NCBI GenBank assembly: GCA_000432735.1
Contig: FR887743.1
Span: 5,944 to 17,178 of the forward strand
Direction of reading: 5' to 3'
Length of the DNA stretch: 11,235 nt
Source: Bacteroides sp. CAG:443
GTDB lineage: Bacteria > Bacteroidota > Bacteroidia > Bacteroidales > Bacteroidaceae
Shown: in pieces, positions 1-6,883 of the stretch
Layout of the letters: each line of letters starts with the position of its first letter
How positions within the stretch are numbered: position 1 is the stretch's first letter
Notes under the pieces: model-generated
Seen by the model: only the letters and a program-made list of their open reading frames with translations
Databases searched by the model: none
What the model was told of the DNA's origin: nothing
Position numbers and translations under genes: made by a program

Positions 1-879
1 GCAGGAATGGGAAGCCGTTACGGAGGTTTGAAGCAGCTTGACGGCGTGGGACCTAACGGTGAAACAATCATGGATTATTCTATTTTCGACGCTATCCGTG
101 GCGGATTTGGAAAAATCGTATTTGTAATCAGAAAGGATTTTGAAGAGGATTTCCGTAAGAAAATCATCAGCAAGTACGAAAATCATATTCCGGTGGAAGT
201 AGTTTTCCAGAGCATCGACAAGTTGCCCGAAGGATTCACTTGCCCGGCAGAGCGTACAAAGCCATGGGGTACCAATCATGCTGTGCTGATGGGTAAAGAT
301 GTGATTCGTGAACCTTTTGCTGTTATCAATGCCGACGACTTCTACGGACGCGACAGTTTCGCCGTTATCGGCAAATATCTGTCTGAACTGCCCGAAGGAG
401 CCAAGAATACATACTGCATGGTAGGATTCCGTGTAGGTAATACGTTGAGCGATAGTGGTACAGTAGCTCGCGGTATCTGCTCTACCGATGAACACAGACA
501 CCTGACTACGGTAGTTGAACGTACTGAAATCATGCGTATCAACGGCGTTGTTTCTTATAAGGACGAGAACGGTGAATGGGTAGGCATCGAAGATAATACA
601 CCGGTTTCTATGAATATGTGGGGCTTTACTCCCGACTATTTCAAGTATTCTGAAGATTATTTTGTAGACTTCCTGAAAGAGAATATTGACAAGCCGAAAG
701 CTGAATATTATATTCCGCTCATGGTGAACAAGTTGATCAACGAAGGTACTGCCACGGTAGAAGTACTTGATACGACTTCTCGCTGGTTCGGTGTGACTTA
801 TGCTGCCGATCGTCAGGGAGTTGTCGATAAACTGAAAGCACTTGCCGACTCTGGAGAATATCCGAGCAAGTTGTTCTGA
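1..879 (+). CDS. Sugar-phosphate nucleotidyltransferase, 5'-truncated by the window edge
   Basis: The frame is open from base 1 and the visible protein begins AGMGSRYGGLKQ. This is the GxGxR...K signature of NTP-transferase enzymes that activate sugar 1-phosphates to NDP-sugars. Family members begin about ten residues earlier, so the true start lies upstream and the ATG at base 7 is internal. Counting from that Met, KPWGTNHAVL (~85-94) matches the nucleotide-binding GTxxA region, and NADDFYG (~108-114) supplies the metal-binding aspartates. About 292 residues are visible, close to the full length for a single-domain enzyme of this type. The substrate cannot be read from the sequence. Bacteroidales relatives often sit beside an AmgK-type sugar kinase and are then suspected of a MurU-like role in muramic acid recycling, but the upstream gene is outside the window. 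A hairpin terminator follows the stop codon directly. Confidence 0.85.
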   Translation, partial: AGMGSRYGGLKQLDGVGPNGETIMDYSIFDAIRGGFGKIVFVIRKDFEEDFRKKIISKYENHIPVEVVFQSIDKLPEGFTCPAERTKPWGTNHAVLMGKDVIREPFAVINADDFYGRDSFAVIGKYLSELPEGAKNTYCMVGFRVGNTLSDSGTVARGICSTDEHRHLTTVVERTEIMRINGVVSYKDENGEWVGIEDNTPVSMNMWGFTPDYFKYSEDYFVDFLKENIDKPKAEYYIPLMVNKLINEGTATVEVLDTTSRWFGVTYAADRQGVVDKLKALADSGEYPSKLF

Positions 880-885
880 TAAGTG

Positions 886-945
886 AAAAATTCCTTTGTG
901 CTGAAGGATGGATTTTACCGTTTTTTCAGCATGAAGGAATTTTTT
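886..945 (+). terminator. Intrinsic terminator after the nucleotidyltransferase gene
   Basis: Arms 886-905 and 925-944 pair over 20 positions as RNA, with two G-U wobbles and no mismatch. The loop is 19 nt and the right arm runs into a T-rich end (940-945). It begins 7 bases after the stop codon at 879. Because it lies between 879 and 991, it argues against any ArsR start upstream of 991. Confidence 0.8.
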
Positions 946-990
946 GTTGCATTTTTAATATTATTCGTAATTTTTGCGAACAACGAAACG

Positions 991-1320
991 ATGGAAGAGA
1001 AAAAGGATTATACGGCCACACAAGAGCAGTTGGCAAGGTTTGCCAAAGCTTTGGGGCATCCGGCACGAGTTGCCATTCTGCACTTTCTTGCTCGGCAGGA
1101 AACATGCTATTTTGGTGATATTCATGAGGAATTGCCTATTGCCAAGGCTACCGTATCTCAACATTTAAAGGAACTGAAGGATGCGGGACTTATACAAGGT
1201 GAGGTGGAAACTCCGAAGGTGAAGTACTGCATTAACCGTGAAAACTGGAAACTGGCCAGCGGGCTTTTTCAGGAGTTTTTCGGGCAGTGTGTGGATAAAT
1301 CGGAAAAATGCTGCAAATAA
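991..1320 (+). CDS. ArsR-family winged-helix transcriptional repressor
   Basis: This 109-aa cytoplasmic protein has the size and layout of ArsR/SmtB repressors. An N-terminal helix (LARFAKALGHPARVAILHFL, ~13-32) is followed by the recognition helix region (IAKATVSQHLKELKDAGLI, ~50-68) and a beta-wing (GEVETPKVKYCI). Such dimers repress nearby genes and release DNA when a metal, metalloid or other signal binds. The open frame extends upstream to a GTG at 883, but that stretch is the preceding gene's terminator hairpin, so the ATG at 991 (MEEKKDYT) is preferred. Cysteines occur at the head of the recognition region (ETCYFGD) and in a tail reading FGQCVDKSEKCCK. These could bind a thiophilic ligand, but no known ArsR metal site is clearly matched. 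No transporter or arsenate reductase gene adjoins it here, so the target is unknown. I see no exact TAnnTTTG promoter in 946-990. Confidence 0.87.
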   Translation: MEEKKDYTATQEQLARFAKALGHPARVAILHFLARQETCYFGDIHEELPIAKATVSQHLKELKDAGLIQGEVETPKVKYCINRENWKLASGLFQEFFGQCVDKSEKCCK

Positions 1321-1456
1321 AGTCCTTAATCGATTGTGATACTCGTGGCTTTGTAATTTATGCAAAATTTTTATAGCTTTAGAAATTAAAGTATTAGGAA
1401 CAGAATGTACTTCAAGGAGGCCGAAATTTCCACTTCTAAAGGAGGTGGTAGGGCTT

Positions 1457-2122
1457 TCACTTTCCGAGGCAAAAGTGATTCAGTAGAAACTTCAGGCGAC
1501 TGATCAGGTGACATAATCCCAAAATGCTGAATAAAATACCTACCTGATAGTGTAATAGGCCCCAATGTATATCTGCGGGACCTTTTTGCAATATGAGAAT
1601 AATGGCAGTGACGATTGTCAGCAAGTAGGCAGGCCACCGATAGTCCCATTGTGATATGTCGATAATGGCAAGAGATACATGCAGATTCAATGCCTGAGAG
1701 CGGTTACCGGGGAGCGACTGGTTGTCGGACAGGATGGCAAACAATGATTTCAGCTTTGTCTGTTGTTGGGGAGATAAGCAGATGAGTTGCGATGTCAGGG
1801 TATATTGTTCGAAAGCCCTTTGAGAGGTTTCTTCCACAAAAGCGCTGTCTATCATGAGCAGGTACGCCGACAGCTGGTCAGAGTGTGTAAAACAGTGTAC
1901 TTGTCCGGGCAAGACCAGAGCCGTTTTGTTCACCGCCAGTTCATAGTCCTTGAAGTCGATGCGGATATTGCAAGTCCCCGATTCAATAAATCCGAATATA
2001 TAATAATCGTCTTGATGTGCGTAGTTGACCGGCGTTTCTCGTATGTTGTCCGGTGAGAATACACGCAGGTGTATTCCTGTTTCAGAAATGTCGGAAACTC
2101 TATGTCTGGGCAGTCTGGTCAT
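1457..2122 (-). CDS. AraC-type sensor domain without HTH, joined to two membrane helices (chimeric or truncated gene)
   Basis: Residues ~1-156 read like the N-terminal cupin/dimerisation half of a Bacteroidetes AraC-family regulator. They include YIFGFIESGTCNIRIDFKDY (~41-60), then LVLPGQVHCF and a helical stretch ending in LHVSLAIIDI. A normal member is about 290 aa and ends in two helix-turn-helix motifs; this protein stops at 221 aa with none. From ~157 it changes character: a hydrophobic helix (AYLLTIVTAIILIL, ~165-178) is followed by HWGLLHYQVGILFSILGLCH (~186-205). The spacing WGxLHxxxGxxFxxLxxxHL resembles small DUF4405-like membrane proteins with paired histidines; that similarity is from memory and only moderately sure. 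The likeliest history is a deletion that joined an araC-like gene in frame to a different gene. As it stands it cannot bind DNA in the usual AraC way. It lies 30 bases downstream of the EamA gene on the same strand, probably in one transcript, and converges on the ArsR gene. Confidence 0.6.
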   Translation of the reverse strand: MTRLPRHRVSDISETGIHLRVFSPDNIRETPVNYAHQDDYYIFGFIESGTCNIRIDFKDYELAVNKTALVLPGQVHCFTHSDQLSAYLLMIDSAFVEETSQRAFEQYTLTSQLICLSPQQQTKLKSLFAILSDNQSLPGNRSQALNLHVSLAIIDISQWDYRWPAYLLTIVTAIILILQKGPADIHWGLLHYQVGILFSILGLCHLISRLKFLLNHFCLGK

Positions 2123-2137
2123 TAAAACACTGTTTTA
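2123..2137. promoter_or_regulatory. 15-bp perfect palindrome abutting the araC-like start codon
   Basis: TAAAACACTGTTTTA is a 7-1-7 perfect dyad that touches the ATG (2120-2122) of the minus-strand AraC-like gene, within the 30-base gap after the EamA gene. It could be an operator, or it may shield the ribosome-binding region. No Shine-Dalgarno-like run is seen there. AT-rich dyads of this length can also arise by chance. Confidence 0.35.
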
Positions 2138-2152
2138 TGAAATTATTATTGG

Positions 2153-2569
2153 TTATTTGATAAGCATCACAATGCTTCCGCAGGTAATCAGGAGAGCACC
2201 TATTACCACCCGCAGGCTGACCGGTTCGCGCAGAAACAAGAACGACAGGCAGATGGTCATGACCACGCTGAGCTTGTCTATCGGAGCCACACGCGACACA
2301 TCTCCGGTTTGCAGTGCCTTGAAATAAAACAGCCACGACAATCCCGTTGCTATTCCCGAGAGGATGAGGAATATCCACGTATGTTCACTTACTTGTCTGA
2401 TGCCCGCGGTTTCCCGGCTGCAGAAAACGATTCCCCACGTAATACATAAGATTATTGTGGTGCGGATAGCTGTGGCAAGATCTGAATTGATGTCTTTTAC
2501 GCCTATCTTGGCAAAGATAGCTGTCAGTGCGGCAAAAAACGCCGACAGCAGTGCATAATATTTCCACAT
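2153..2569 (-). CDS. EamA-type (drug/metabolite transporter superfamily) half-size membrane protein
   Basis: This 138-aa protein starts MWKYYALLSAFFAALTAIFA and has about five hydrophobic helices: ~3-22, ~32-50, ~64-84, ~98-115 and ~118-137. It corresponds to one EamA domain; most family members (~290 aa) carry two. Single-domain members are known and are thought to work as dimers, like EmrE-type transporters. Typical EamA features are the AxxTAIFAKIGV start, the middle LSWLFYFKALQTGDVSRVAPID segment and a final glycine-rich helix (VVIGALLITCGSIV). It would move an unidentified small solute across the inner membrane. The ATG at 2569 lies about 27 bases downstream of a good Bacteroidetes -7 box. 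It faces away from the nrf operon and probably shares its transcript with the AraC-like gene that follows. Confidence 0.82.
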   Translation of the reverse strand: MWKYYALLSAFFAALTAIFAKIGVKDINSDLATAIRTTIILCITWGIVFCSRETAGIRQVSEHTWIFLILSGIATGLSWLFYFKALQTGDVSRVAPIDKLSVVMTICLSFLFLREPVSLRVVIGALLITCGSIVMLIK

Positions 2570-2596
2570 AATCGGTCGAATTTCTTAAAGTACGGG

Positions 2597-2604
2597 CAAA
2601 GTTA
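2597..2604 (-). promoter_or_regulatory. Promoter -7 element of the EamA gene
   Basis: On the minus strand the bases read TAACTTTG, a perfect match to the Bacteroidetes consensus TAnnTTTG, about 27 bases before the start codon. No clear TTTG-type -33 box lies at the right distance. That position falls inside the left arm of the 2607-2677 inverted repeat, so the repeat may affect this promoter. Confidence 0.55.
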
Positions 2605-2606
2605 TT

Positions 2607-2677
2607 GCTTTATGCCGGAAAGTGGTTGAATGAATTGAAAAAATATCAATTCGTTCAACCACTTTCCAGCATAAAGC
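2607..2677. repeat. Long inverted repeat (32-bp arms, 7-nt loop) between divergent genes
   Basis: Arms 2607-2638 and 2646-2677 are complementary at 30 of 32 positions, around the loop AAAAATA. The two non-matching pairs are 2616/2668 and 2631/2653. In RNA of either strand one of them becomes a G-U wobble and the other a true mismatch. The element lies upstream of both flanking genes, so it is not a terminator for either. It could be a miniature mobile element, a protein-binding or cruciform site, or the remains of a small structured RNA gene. There is no T-tract beyond either arm. Confidence 0.85.
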
Positions 2678-2730
2678 TGAAGCCATGTAAAAGCATCCTG
2701 AGAGCAAGTAATAATGCCTCCAGTGTCATA

Positions 2731-2756
2731 TTTATTACACGAAGTTTTGTAATAAA
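2731..2756. promoter_or_regulatory. Operator-like dyad upstream of nrfH
   Basis: TTTATTACA, an 8-base spacer and TGTAATAAA form a perfect 9-bp dyad 29 bases before the nrfH start. Its position suits a regulator site for the operon. The half-site spacing is wider than the classic Crp (TGTGA-N6-TCACA) or Fnr (TTGAT-N4-ATCAA) sites, so the protein that binds cannot be named. No TAnnTTTG promoter box was found between 2678 and 2784, which leaves the nrf promoter itself unplaced. Confidence 0.5.
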
Positions 2757-2784
2757 ATGTTTTTTTTGCAAAAAATATATCATT

Positions 2785-3345
2785 ATGGTGTTATCCAAAC
2801 GACAGAAAATTATAACGGCACTTGTAGCTGGCTTCATGGTAGGTGGAGGATTGTATTTTCTCTATCTGTTGAGAGCACATACCTATCTGACGGACGAACC
2901 TTCGGCTTGTGTGAACTGCCACATCATGTCACCTTATTATGCTACTTGGATGCATAGCTCGCACGGGCGGGATGCAACGTGTAATGATTGTCATGTGCCA
3001 CACGAGAATTTTGTCAGAAAGTGGACTTTTAAGGGAATGGATGGAATGAAACACGTGGCAGCTTTTCTTACAAGCTCGGAGCCGCAAGTGATTCAGGCGC
3101 ATCCGGCAAGTTCGCAGGTGATTATGAATAATTGTATCCGCTGCCACCAGCAGCTGAATACAGAGTTTGTAAAGACCGGACGCATTGATTACATGATGTC
3201 GGAAGTAGGAAAAGGCAAGGCCTGCTGGGATTGTCACCGAGATGTTCCGCATGGAGGCAAGAACAGCCTTTCGTCTACTCCGGGAGCCATCACTCCCTAT
3301 CCGGATTCTCCTTTACCGGAATGGTTGAGAAAAATGAAAAAGTAA
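2785..3345 (+). CDS. nrfH: NrfH, membrane-anchored tetraheme quinol dehydrogenase of nitrite reductase
   Basis: NrfH is the small subunit that takes electrons from menaquinol and hands them to NrfA at the outer face of the inner membrane. The 186-aa protein has one N-terminal membrane helix (~9-30) followed by four CxxCH heme sites: C42-H46, C66-H70, C117-H121 and C147-H151. The first reads CVNCHIM, matching the CxxCHxM arrangement where Met ligates heme 1 in NrfH. Length and heme spacing agree with the NapC/NirT-NrfH family's short branch. The frame is open back to 2605, but that adds 60 residues encoded by the inverted repeat and promoter-like DNA. The ATG at 2785 (MVLSKRQK) places the anchor where NrfH has it. 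nrfA follows after 21 bases. Confidence 0.95.
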   Translation: MVLSKRQKIITALVAGFMVGGGLYFLYLLRAHTYLTDEPSACVNCHIMSPYYATWMHSSHGRDATCNDCHVPHENFVRKWTFKGMDGMKHVAAFLTSSEPQVIQAHPASSQVIMNNCIRCHQQLNTEFVKTGRIDYMMSEVGKGKACWDCHRDVPHGGKNSLSSTPGAITPYPDSPLPEWLRKMKK

Positions 3346-3366
3346 AACAATCAAAAACTGAAATAT

Positions 3367-4842
3367 ATGAACAATCATTTTAAATCTTGGCATGGATGGC
3401 TGTTGTTTGGAATATCAATGGTCGTTGTATTTTGTTTGGGACTTGCCGTATCTGCTTTGTCGGAACGTAGGGCAGAGGTTGTGAGCATCTTCAATAACAG
3501 AAAGAATCCGATGAAAGGTATTGTTGCTCAGAATGAAAAGTTTCAGGGTGATTTTCCACGGGAATATCAGACGTGGACCGAAACGGCACGTACAGACTTC
3601 CAGAGTGAGTTTAATGGCAATGTTCAGGTAGATGTGCTCGAGCAGCGTCCGGAAATGGTCATTTTGTGGGCCGGTTATGCTTTTTCGAAAGATTATGCTA
3701 CCCCTCGCGGTCATATGCATGCCATTGAAGATATCCGGGCGACCCTCCGGACAGGAGCTCCCGAAGGTAGTCAGGACGGTCCGCAGCCGTCTACTTGCTG
3801 GACGTGTAAAAGTCCGGATGTACCTCGCATGATGCAGGAAATAGGGGTAGATTCATTCTATAACAATAAATGGGCTGCATTTGGAAGTGAGATTGTCAAT
3901 CCAATCGGATGTTCAGACTGCCACGACTCGGAAACGATGGATCTTCATATCAGTCGTCCGGCACTTATCGAGGCGTTTGCCCGTCAGGGAAAGGATATTG
4001 CCAAGGCTACTCCTCAAGAAATGCGTTCGCTGGTCTGCGCACAGTGTCATGTAGAATATTATTTTAAGGGCGATGGAAAATACCTTACTTTCCCCTGGGA
4101 TAAAGGCATGACCGTAGAAAACATCGAACAGTATTATGATGAAGCGAATTTTTCTGATTATACCCATGCGTTGAGCCGTGCGCCAATCATCAAGGCGCAG
4201 CATCCCGACTATGAGATTTCTCAGATGGGCATTCACGGACAGCGTGGAGTATCGTGTGCCGATTGTCATATGCCTTATAAGAGTGAGGGAGGCGTAAAAT
4301 TCAGCGATCATCATGTTCAGAGCCCTCTGGCTATGATCGATCGTACCTGTCAGGTGTGTCATCGTGAAAGTGAAGAGACCCTGCGGAACAATGTATACGA
4401 ACGCCAGCGTAAGGCCAACGAGATACGCAATCGTCTGGAAAAAGAACTGGCTGCGGCACACATTGAGGCTAAGTTTGCATGGGATAAGGGAGCAACGGAC
4501 GGCGAAATGAAGACGGCTCTGCAATTGCTGCGTCAGGCACAGTGGCGCTGGGACTTTGCCGTGGCTTCTCATGGAGCATCCTTCCATGCGCCTCAGGAAA
4601 TACAGCGGATTTTGTCGCATGGACTGGATCGTGCTTTACAGGCACGGCTTTCTATCTCTAAGGTGCTGGCAAAGCATGGATATACTGATGATGTGCCGAT
4701 GCCGGATATTACGACCAAAGAAAAAGCGCAAAAGTATATAGGACTGGATATTCCGGCTGAAAAGGCGGCGAAAAAACGCTTTCTGGAGAAAACTGTACCC
4801 GAATGGTTGAAACAGGCTAAATCGAACGGACGTATTATTTAA
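3367..4842 (+). CDS. nrfA: NrfA, pentaheme ammonia-forming cytochrome c nitrite reductase
   Basis: NrfA reduces nitrite to ammonium with six electrons in the periplasm. The 491-aa length is normal for the family. An uncleaved or signal-type helix (~10-32) precedes five heme sites: CWTCK at 144-148, then CSDCH (182-186), CAQCH (224-228), CADCH (297-301) and CQVCH (328-332). Lysine 148 replaces the usual histidine at heme 1, the hallmark of the catalytic heme. The active-site residues align with E. coli: Arg128 (20 residues before the lysine, as in E. coli), Tyr231 and His279. The calcium ligands Glu230, Lys276 and Gln278 are also present, in the segments CHVEYYF and KAQHP. The enzyme therefore appears complete. 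The gene lies between nrfH and resB, with only 5 bases before the latter. Confidence 0.97.
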   Translation: MNNHFKSWHGWLLFGISMVVVFCLGLAVSALSERRAEVVSIFNNRKNPMKGIVAQNEKFQGDFPREYQTWTETARTDFQSEFNGNVQVDVLEQRPEMVILWAGYAFSKDYATPRGHMHAIEDIRATLRTGAPEGSQDGPQPSTCWTCKSPDVPRMMQEIGVDSFYNNKWAAFGSEIVNPIGCSDCHDSETMDLHISRPALIEAFARQGKDIAKATPQEMRSLVCAQCHVEYYFKGDGKYLTFPWDKGMTVENIEQYYDEANFSDYTHALSRAPIIKAQHPDYEISQMGIHGQRGVSCADCHMPYKSEGGVKFSDHHVQSPLAMIDRTCQVCHRESEETLRNNVYERQRKANEIRNRLEKELAAAHIEAKFAWDKGATDGEMKTALQLLRQAQWRWDFAVASHGASFHAPQEIQRILSHGLDRALQARLSISKVLAKHGYTDDVPMPDITTKEKAQKYIGLDIPAEKAAKKRFLEKTVPEWLKQAKSNGRII

Positions 4843-4847
4843 GTTGT

Positions 4848-6080
4848 ATGTGGAAAAGAACGTGGGGAATAAGTGAAGGTATCATGATCTGTGGAGGACT
4901 GGTCTTCATCGGTCTGATCCTTCATCTTTGTACGGGCGGACTGGACTGGGGCAGTTTTGCGTGGCCGCTGAATGTGTATCTGGCAATTGTATATGTAGCG
5001 GTTTTGGTCATTTTGTACCTTGTCCGGAGTAAGGTTTATTTTGTTCGCTGGGCTATGTCTTATCAGGCTGCTATTCCGTCTTTGATTTTTGTGGTATTTC
5101 TTACGTTCATTATGGGAATTACCAAGCAGGTTCCTGCCTCTGTCCCTCGTGAAGATGTCCCTTTGTTTGGCCGGATGCTTTCGTTCTGGTCGTTTGTCCT
5201 GGTGTATTTCTGGATGACTACGATTGTGGGACTGGTGTCTGTGCGGTATTTGTTTTCGTTCAAGCTGAGCAAGATTCCTTTTTTGTGCAATCACCTGGGA
5301 CTGTTTGTAGCGTTGGTGGCCGGAACGCTGGGAAGTGCAGACATGCAGCGCCTCACCATGAATACACGGGTGGGGCAGGTGGAGTGGCGTGCGCTCGATG
5401 CCGACGGAAATCTGCATGAACTGCCTTTGGCGATTGAACTTAAGAATTTCAGTATCGACGAATATCCTCCGAAGCTGATGTTGATAGACAATGCAACGGG
5501 GAAGGCTTTGCCGGAAAGGGCTCCGGAACATTTGATGCTGGAGGAAGGTGTGCTGGCGGGCAGCTTGTCGGGCTGGCGTATCGAGGTACTGGATAAAATA
5601 GATATGGCTGCATCTGTTCCTGGAAAGGACAGCGTAAGATATGTTGAATGGGCCACTACCGGTGCTACCAGTGCCGTAAAAGTCAGGGCTTTTTCTCCTG
5701 ATGGAAAGCGGACGGTCGGTGGGTGGGTAAGCTGTGGAAGCTTCCTGTTCCCGTATCAGGCTTTGCGCTTGGATAGTGCTTGCAGTCTGGTGATGCCCGA
5801 TAGAGAGCCGCAGCGATTCTTCTCGGATGTGGTGTTCTATACCAAGAGCGGAAAGATCGTCGAGAAAACCATAGAGGTCAACAAACCAGCTACGATTGAA
5901 GGCTGGGATGTGTATCAGTTGAGCTATGACGAAGGGAAAGGACGCTGGAGCGATGTTTCTGTTTTCGAACTGGTTTCCGACCCGTGGCTTCCTGTAGTGT
6001 ACGCCGGTATCATACTGATGATGGTGGGAGCCGTATGTATGTTTGTAATGGCTCAAAAAACGAAAAAGGAGGAGTTATGA
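4848..6080 (+). CDS. resB: ResB/CcsB-type subunit of the System II cytochrome c heme lyase
   Basis: ResB works with CcsA to carry heme across the inner membrane and attach it to CxxCH cysteines. The 410-aa protein has hydrophobic helices at ~10-28, ~40-59, ~74-92 and ~110-135, with another around ~148-162 containing NHLGLFVALVAGTLG, whose His149 is a conserved ResB-type position. A large periplasmic domain (~165-375) follows, ending in GWDVYQLSYD...SDPWLPVVYAG, the usual ResB close before the last membrane helix (~380-402). It starts 5 bases after the nrfA stop and its stop overlaps the ccsA start (ATGA), so the two are probably translationally coupled. Being inside the nrf operon, it is probably the lyase for NrfA/NrfH, comparable in role to fused NrfI of Wolinella. 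Sequence similarity to ResB is moderate, as usual in Bacteroidetes. Confidence 0.88.
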   Translation: MWKRTWGISEGIMICGGLVFIGLILHLCTGGLDWGSFAWPLNVYLAIVYVAVLVILYLVRSKVYFVRWAMSYQAAIPSLIFVVFLTFIMGITKQVPASVPREDVPLFGRMLSFWSFVLVYFWMTTIVGLVSVRYLFSFKLSKIPFLCNHLGLFVALVAGTLGSADMQRLTMNTRVGQVEWRALDADGNLHELPLAIELKNFSIDEYPPKLMLIDNATGKALPERAPEHLMLEEGVLAGSLSGWRIEVLDKIDMAASVPGKDSVRYVEWATTGATSAVKVRAFSPDGKRTVGGWVSCGSFLFPYQALRLDSACSLVMPDREPQRFFSDVVFYTKSGKIVEKTIEVNKPATIEGWDVYQLSYDEGKGRWSDVSVFELVSDPWLPVVYAGIILMMVGAVCMFVMAQKTKKEEL

Positions 6081-6868
6081 TAAGCTGGGACTATTTTATC
6101 TATTTTGCAATCGTATCTGTCTTGTTCTGGATAATCGGCTCGTGGAGAGCCTTCAAGGGAAAGCATGTGCAGGCTTGTGCATTGACGACAGCCGGGCTGG
6201 TGGTGTTTGGAACCTTCATCGGGCTGCTGTGGCTTTCGCTGGAACGTCCTCCGCTCAGGACCATGGGAGAAACTCGTCTGTGGTATTCTTTCTTCTTGCC
6301 ACTGGCCGGGTTGATTACCTATGTCCGGTGGAGATACAAATGGATATTGGGCTTTAGCTCCATCTTGTCTGTCGTATTTATTTGTGTCAACATCCTGAAG
6401 CCGGAAATTCACAATAAGGCGCTTATGCCTGCCTTGCAGAGTCCTTGGTTTGCCCCTCATGTGATTATTTATATGTTTGCTTATGCCATGCTGGGAGCTG
6501 CTGCCATCATGGGAGTATATCTTTTATGGGTAAAGAAGAAACAGACTGGCGAAAAGGAAATGGCGATGTGCGACAATCTGGTTTATGTAGGACTGGCATT
6601 CATGACGCTGGGGATGCTTACCGGAGCTTTATGGGCTAAAGAGGCATGGGGACATTACTGGTCGTGGGACCCGAAGGAAACCTGGGCGGCGGTTACCTGG
6701 TTTTCTTATCTTGCTTACATTCACATGCGGATAGGCTTCCGCCACAAGCAACGGATGGCCTTGTATATGCTGTTGGTGTCGTTTGTGTTTCTGCAAATGT
6801 GCTGGTGGGGAATCAATTACCTGCCTGCTGCACAGGGAAGCAGTATACATACTTATAATATAAACTGA
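6077..6868 (+). CDS. ccsA: CcsA-type subunit of the System II cytochrome c heme lyase
   Basis: CcsA presents heme to the apocytochrome on the periplasmic side. The 263-aa protein has eight predicted membrane helices and the tryptophan-rich WWD signature (WAKEAWGHYWSWDPKETWA, ~186-204) that binds heme. The flanking external histidines are His128 (FAPHVIIY) and His258 near the C-terminus, and the membrane histidine His216 (YIHMRI) is present too. ERPPLRTMGETRLWYS (~56-71) is also typical of CcsA. The frame is open back to 5984, but the ATG at 6077 follows AAGGAGGAG closely and overlaps the resB stop by 4 bases, which fixes the start. It is somewhat shorter than many CcsA proteins but keeps all the key residues. 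The barrel protein gene follows after 15 bases. Confidence 0.93.
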   Translation: MISWDYFIYFAIVSVLFWIIGSWRAFKGKHVQACALTTAGLVVFGTFIGLLWLSLERPPLRTMGETRLWYSFFLPLAGLITYVRWRYKWILGFSSILSVVFICVNILKPEIHNKALMPALQSPWFAPHVIIYMFAYAMLGAAAIMGVYLLWVKKKQTGEKEMAMCDNLVYVGLAFMTLGMLTGALWAKEAWGHYWSWDPKETWAAVTWFSYLAYIHMRIGFRHKQRMALYMLLVSFVFLQMCWWGINYLPAAQGSSIHTYNIN

Positions 6869-6883
6869 TAAAATCTCACTGCT

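Noticed and set aside
883..990. N-terminal extension of the ArsR protein from a GTG at 883
   Set aside because: The extension is encoded by the terminator hairpin of the upstream gene. The ATG at 991 gives the normal ArsR length and start.
1430..1448. Short hairpin CCACTTC...GAGGTGG considered as a terminator between the convergent ArsR and AraC-like genes
   Set aside because: The stem is only 7 bp with a G-U pair, and there is no T-tract on either strand.
1386..1649. 87-codon minus-strand frame overlapping the end of the AraC-like gene, considered as the missing HTH part after a frameshift
   Set aside because: Its translation shows no helix-turn-helix and is low-complexity in part, so a simple frameshift does not restore an AraC C-terminus.
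2605..2784. 60-residue N-terminal extension of NrfH
   Set aside because: It is translated from the long inverted repeat and regulatory DNA. NrfH normally begins just before its membrane anchor, as at 2785.
3913..4620. 235-codon open frame on the minus strand opposite nrfA
   Set aside because: It is antisense to a gene with five heme motifs and full catalytic residues, and no promoter or family likeness was seen.
4839..6056. 405-codon open frame on the minus strand opposite resB
   Set aside because: Its composition is unlike a protein family (rich in His, Arg and Gln), and the plus strand carries a well-supported ResB. It is a shadow.
5984..6076. 31-residue N-terminal extension of CcsA
   Set aside because: It lies wholly within the resB coding end. 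The ATG at 6077 has a strong AAGGAGGAG ahead of it and the usual ATGA overlap.
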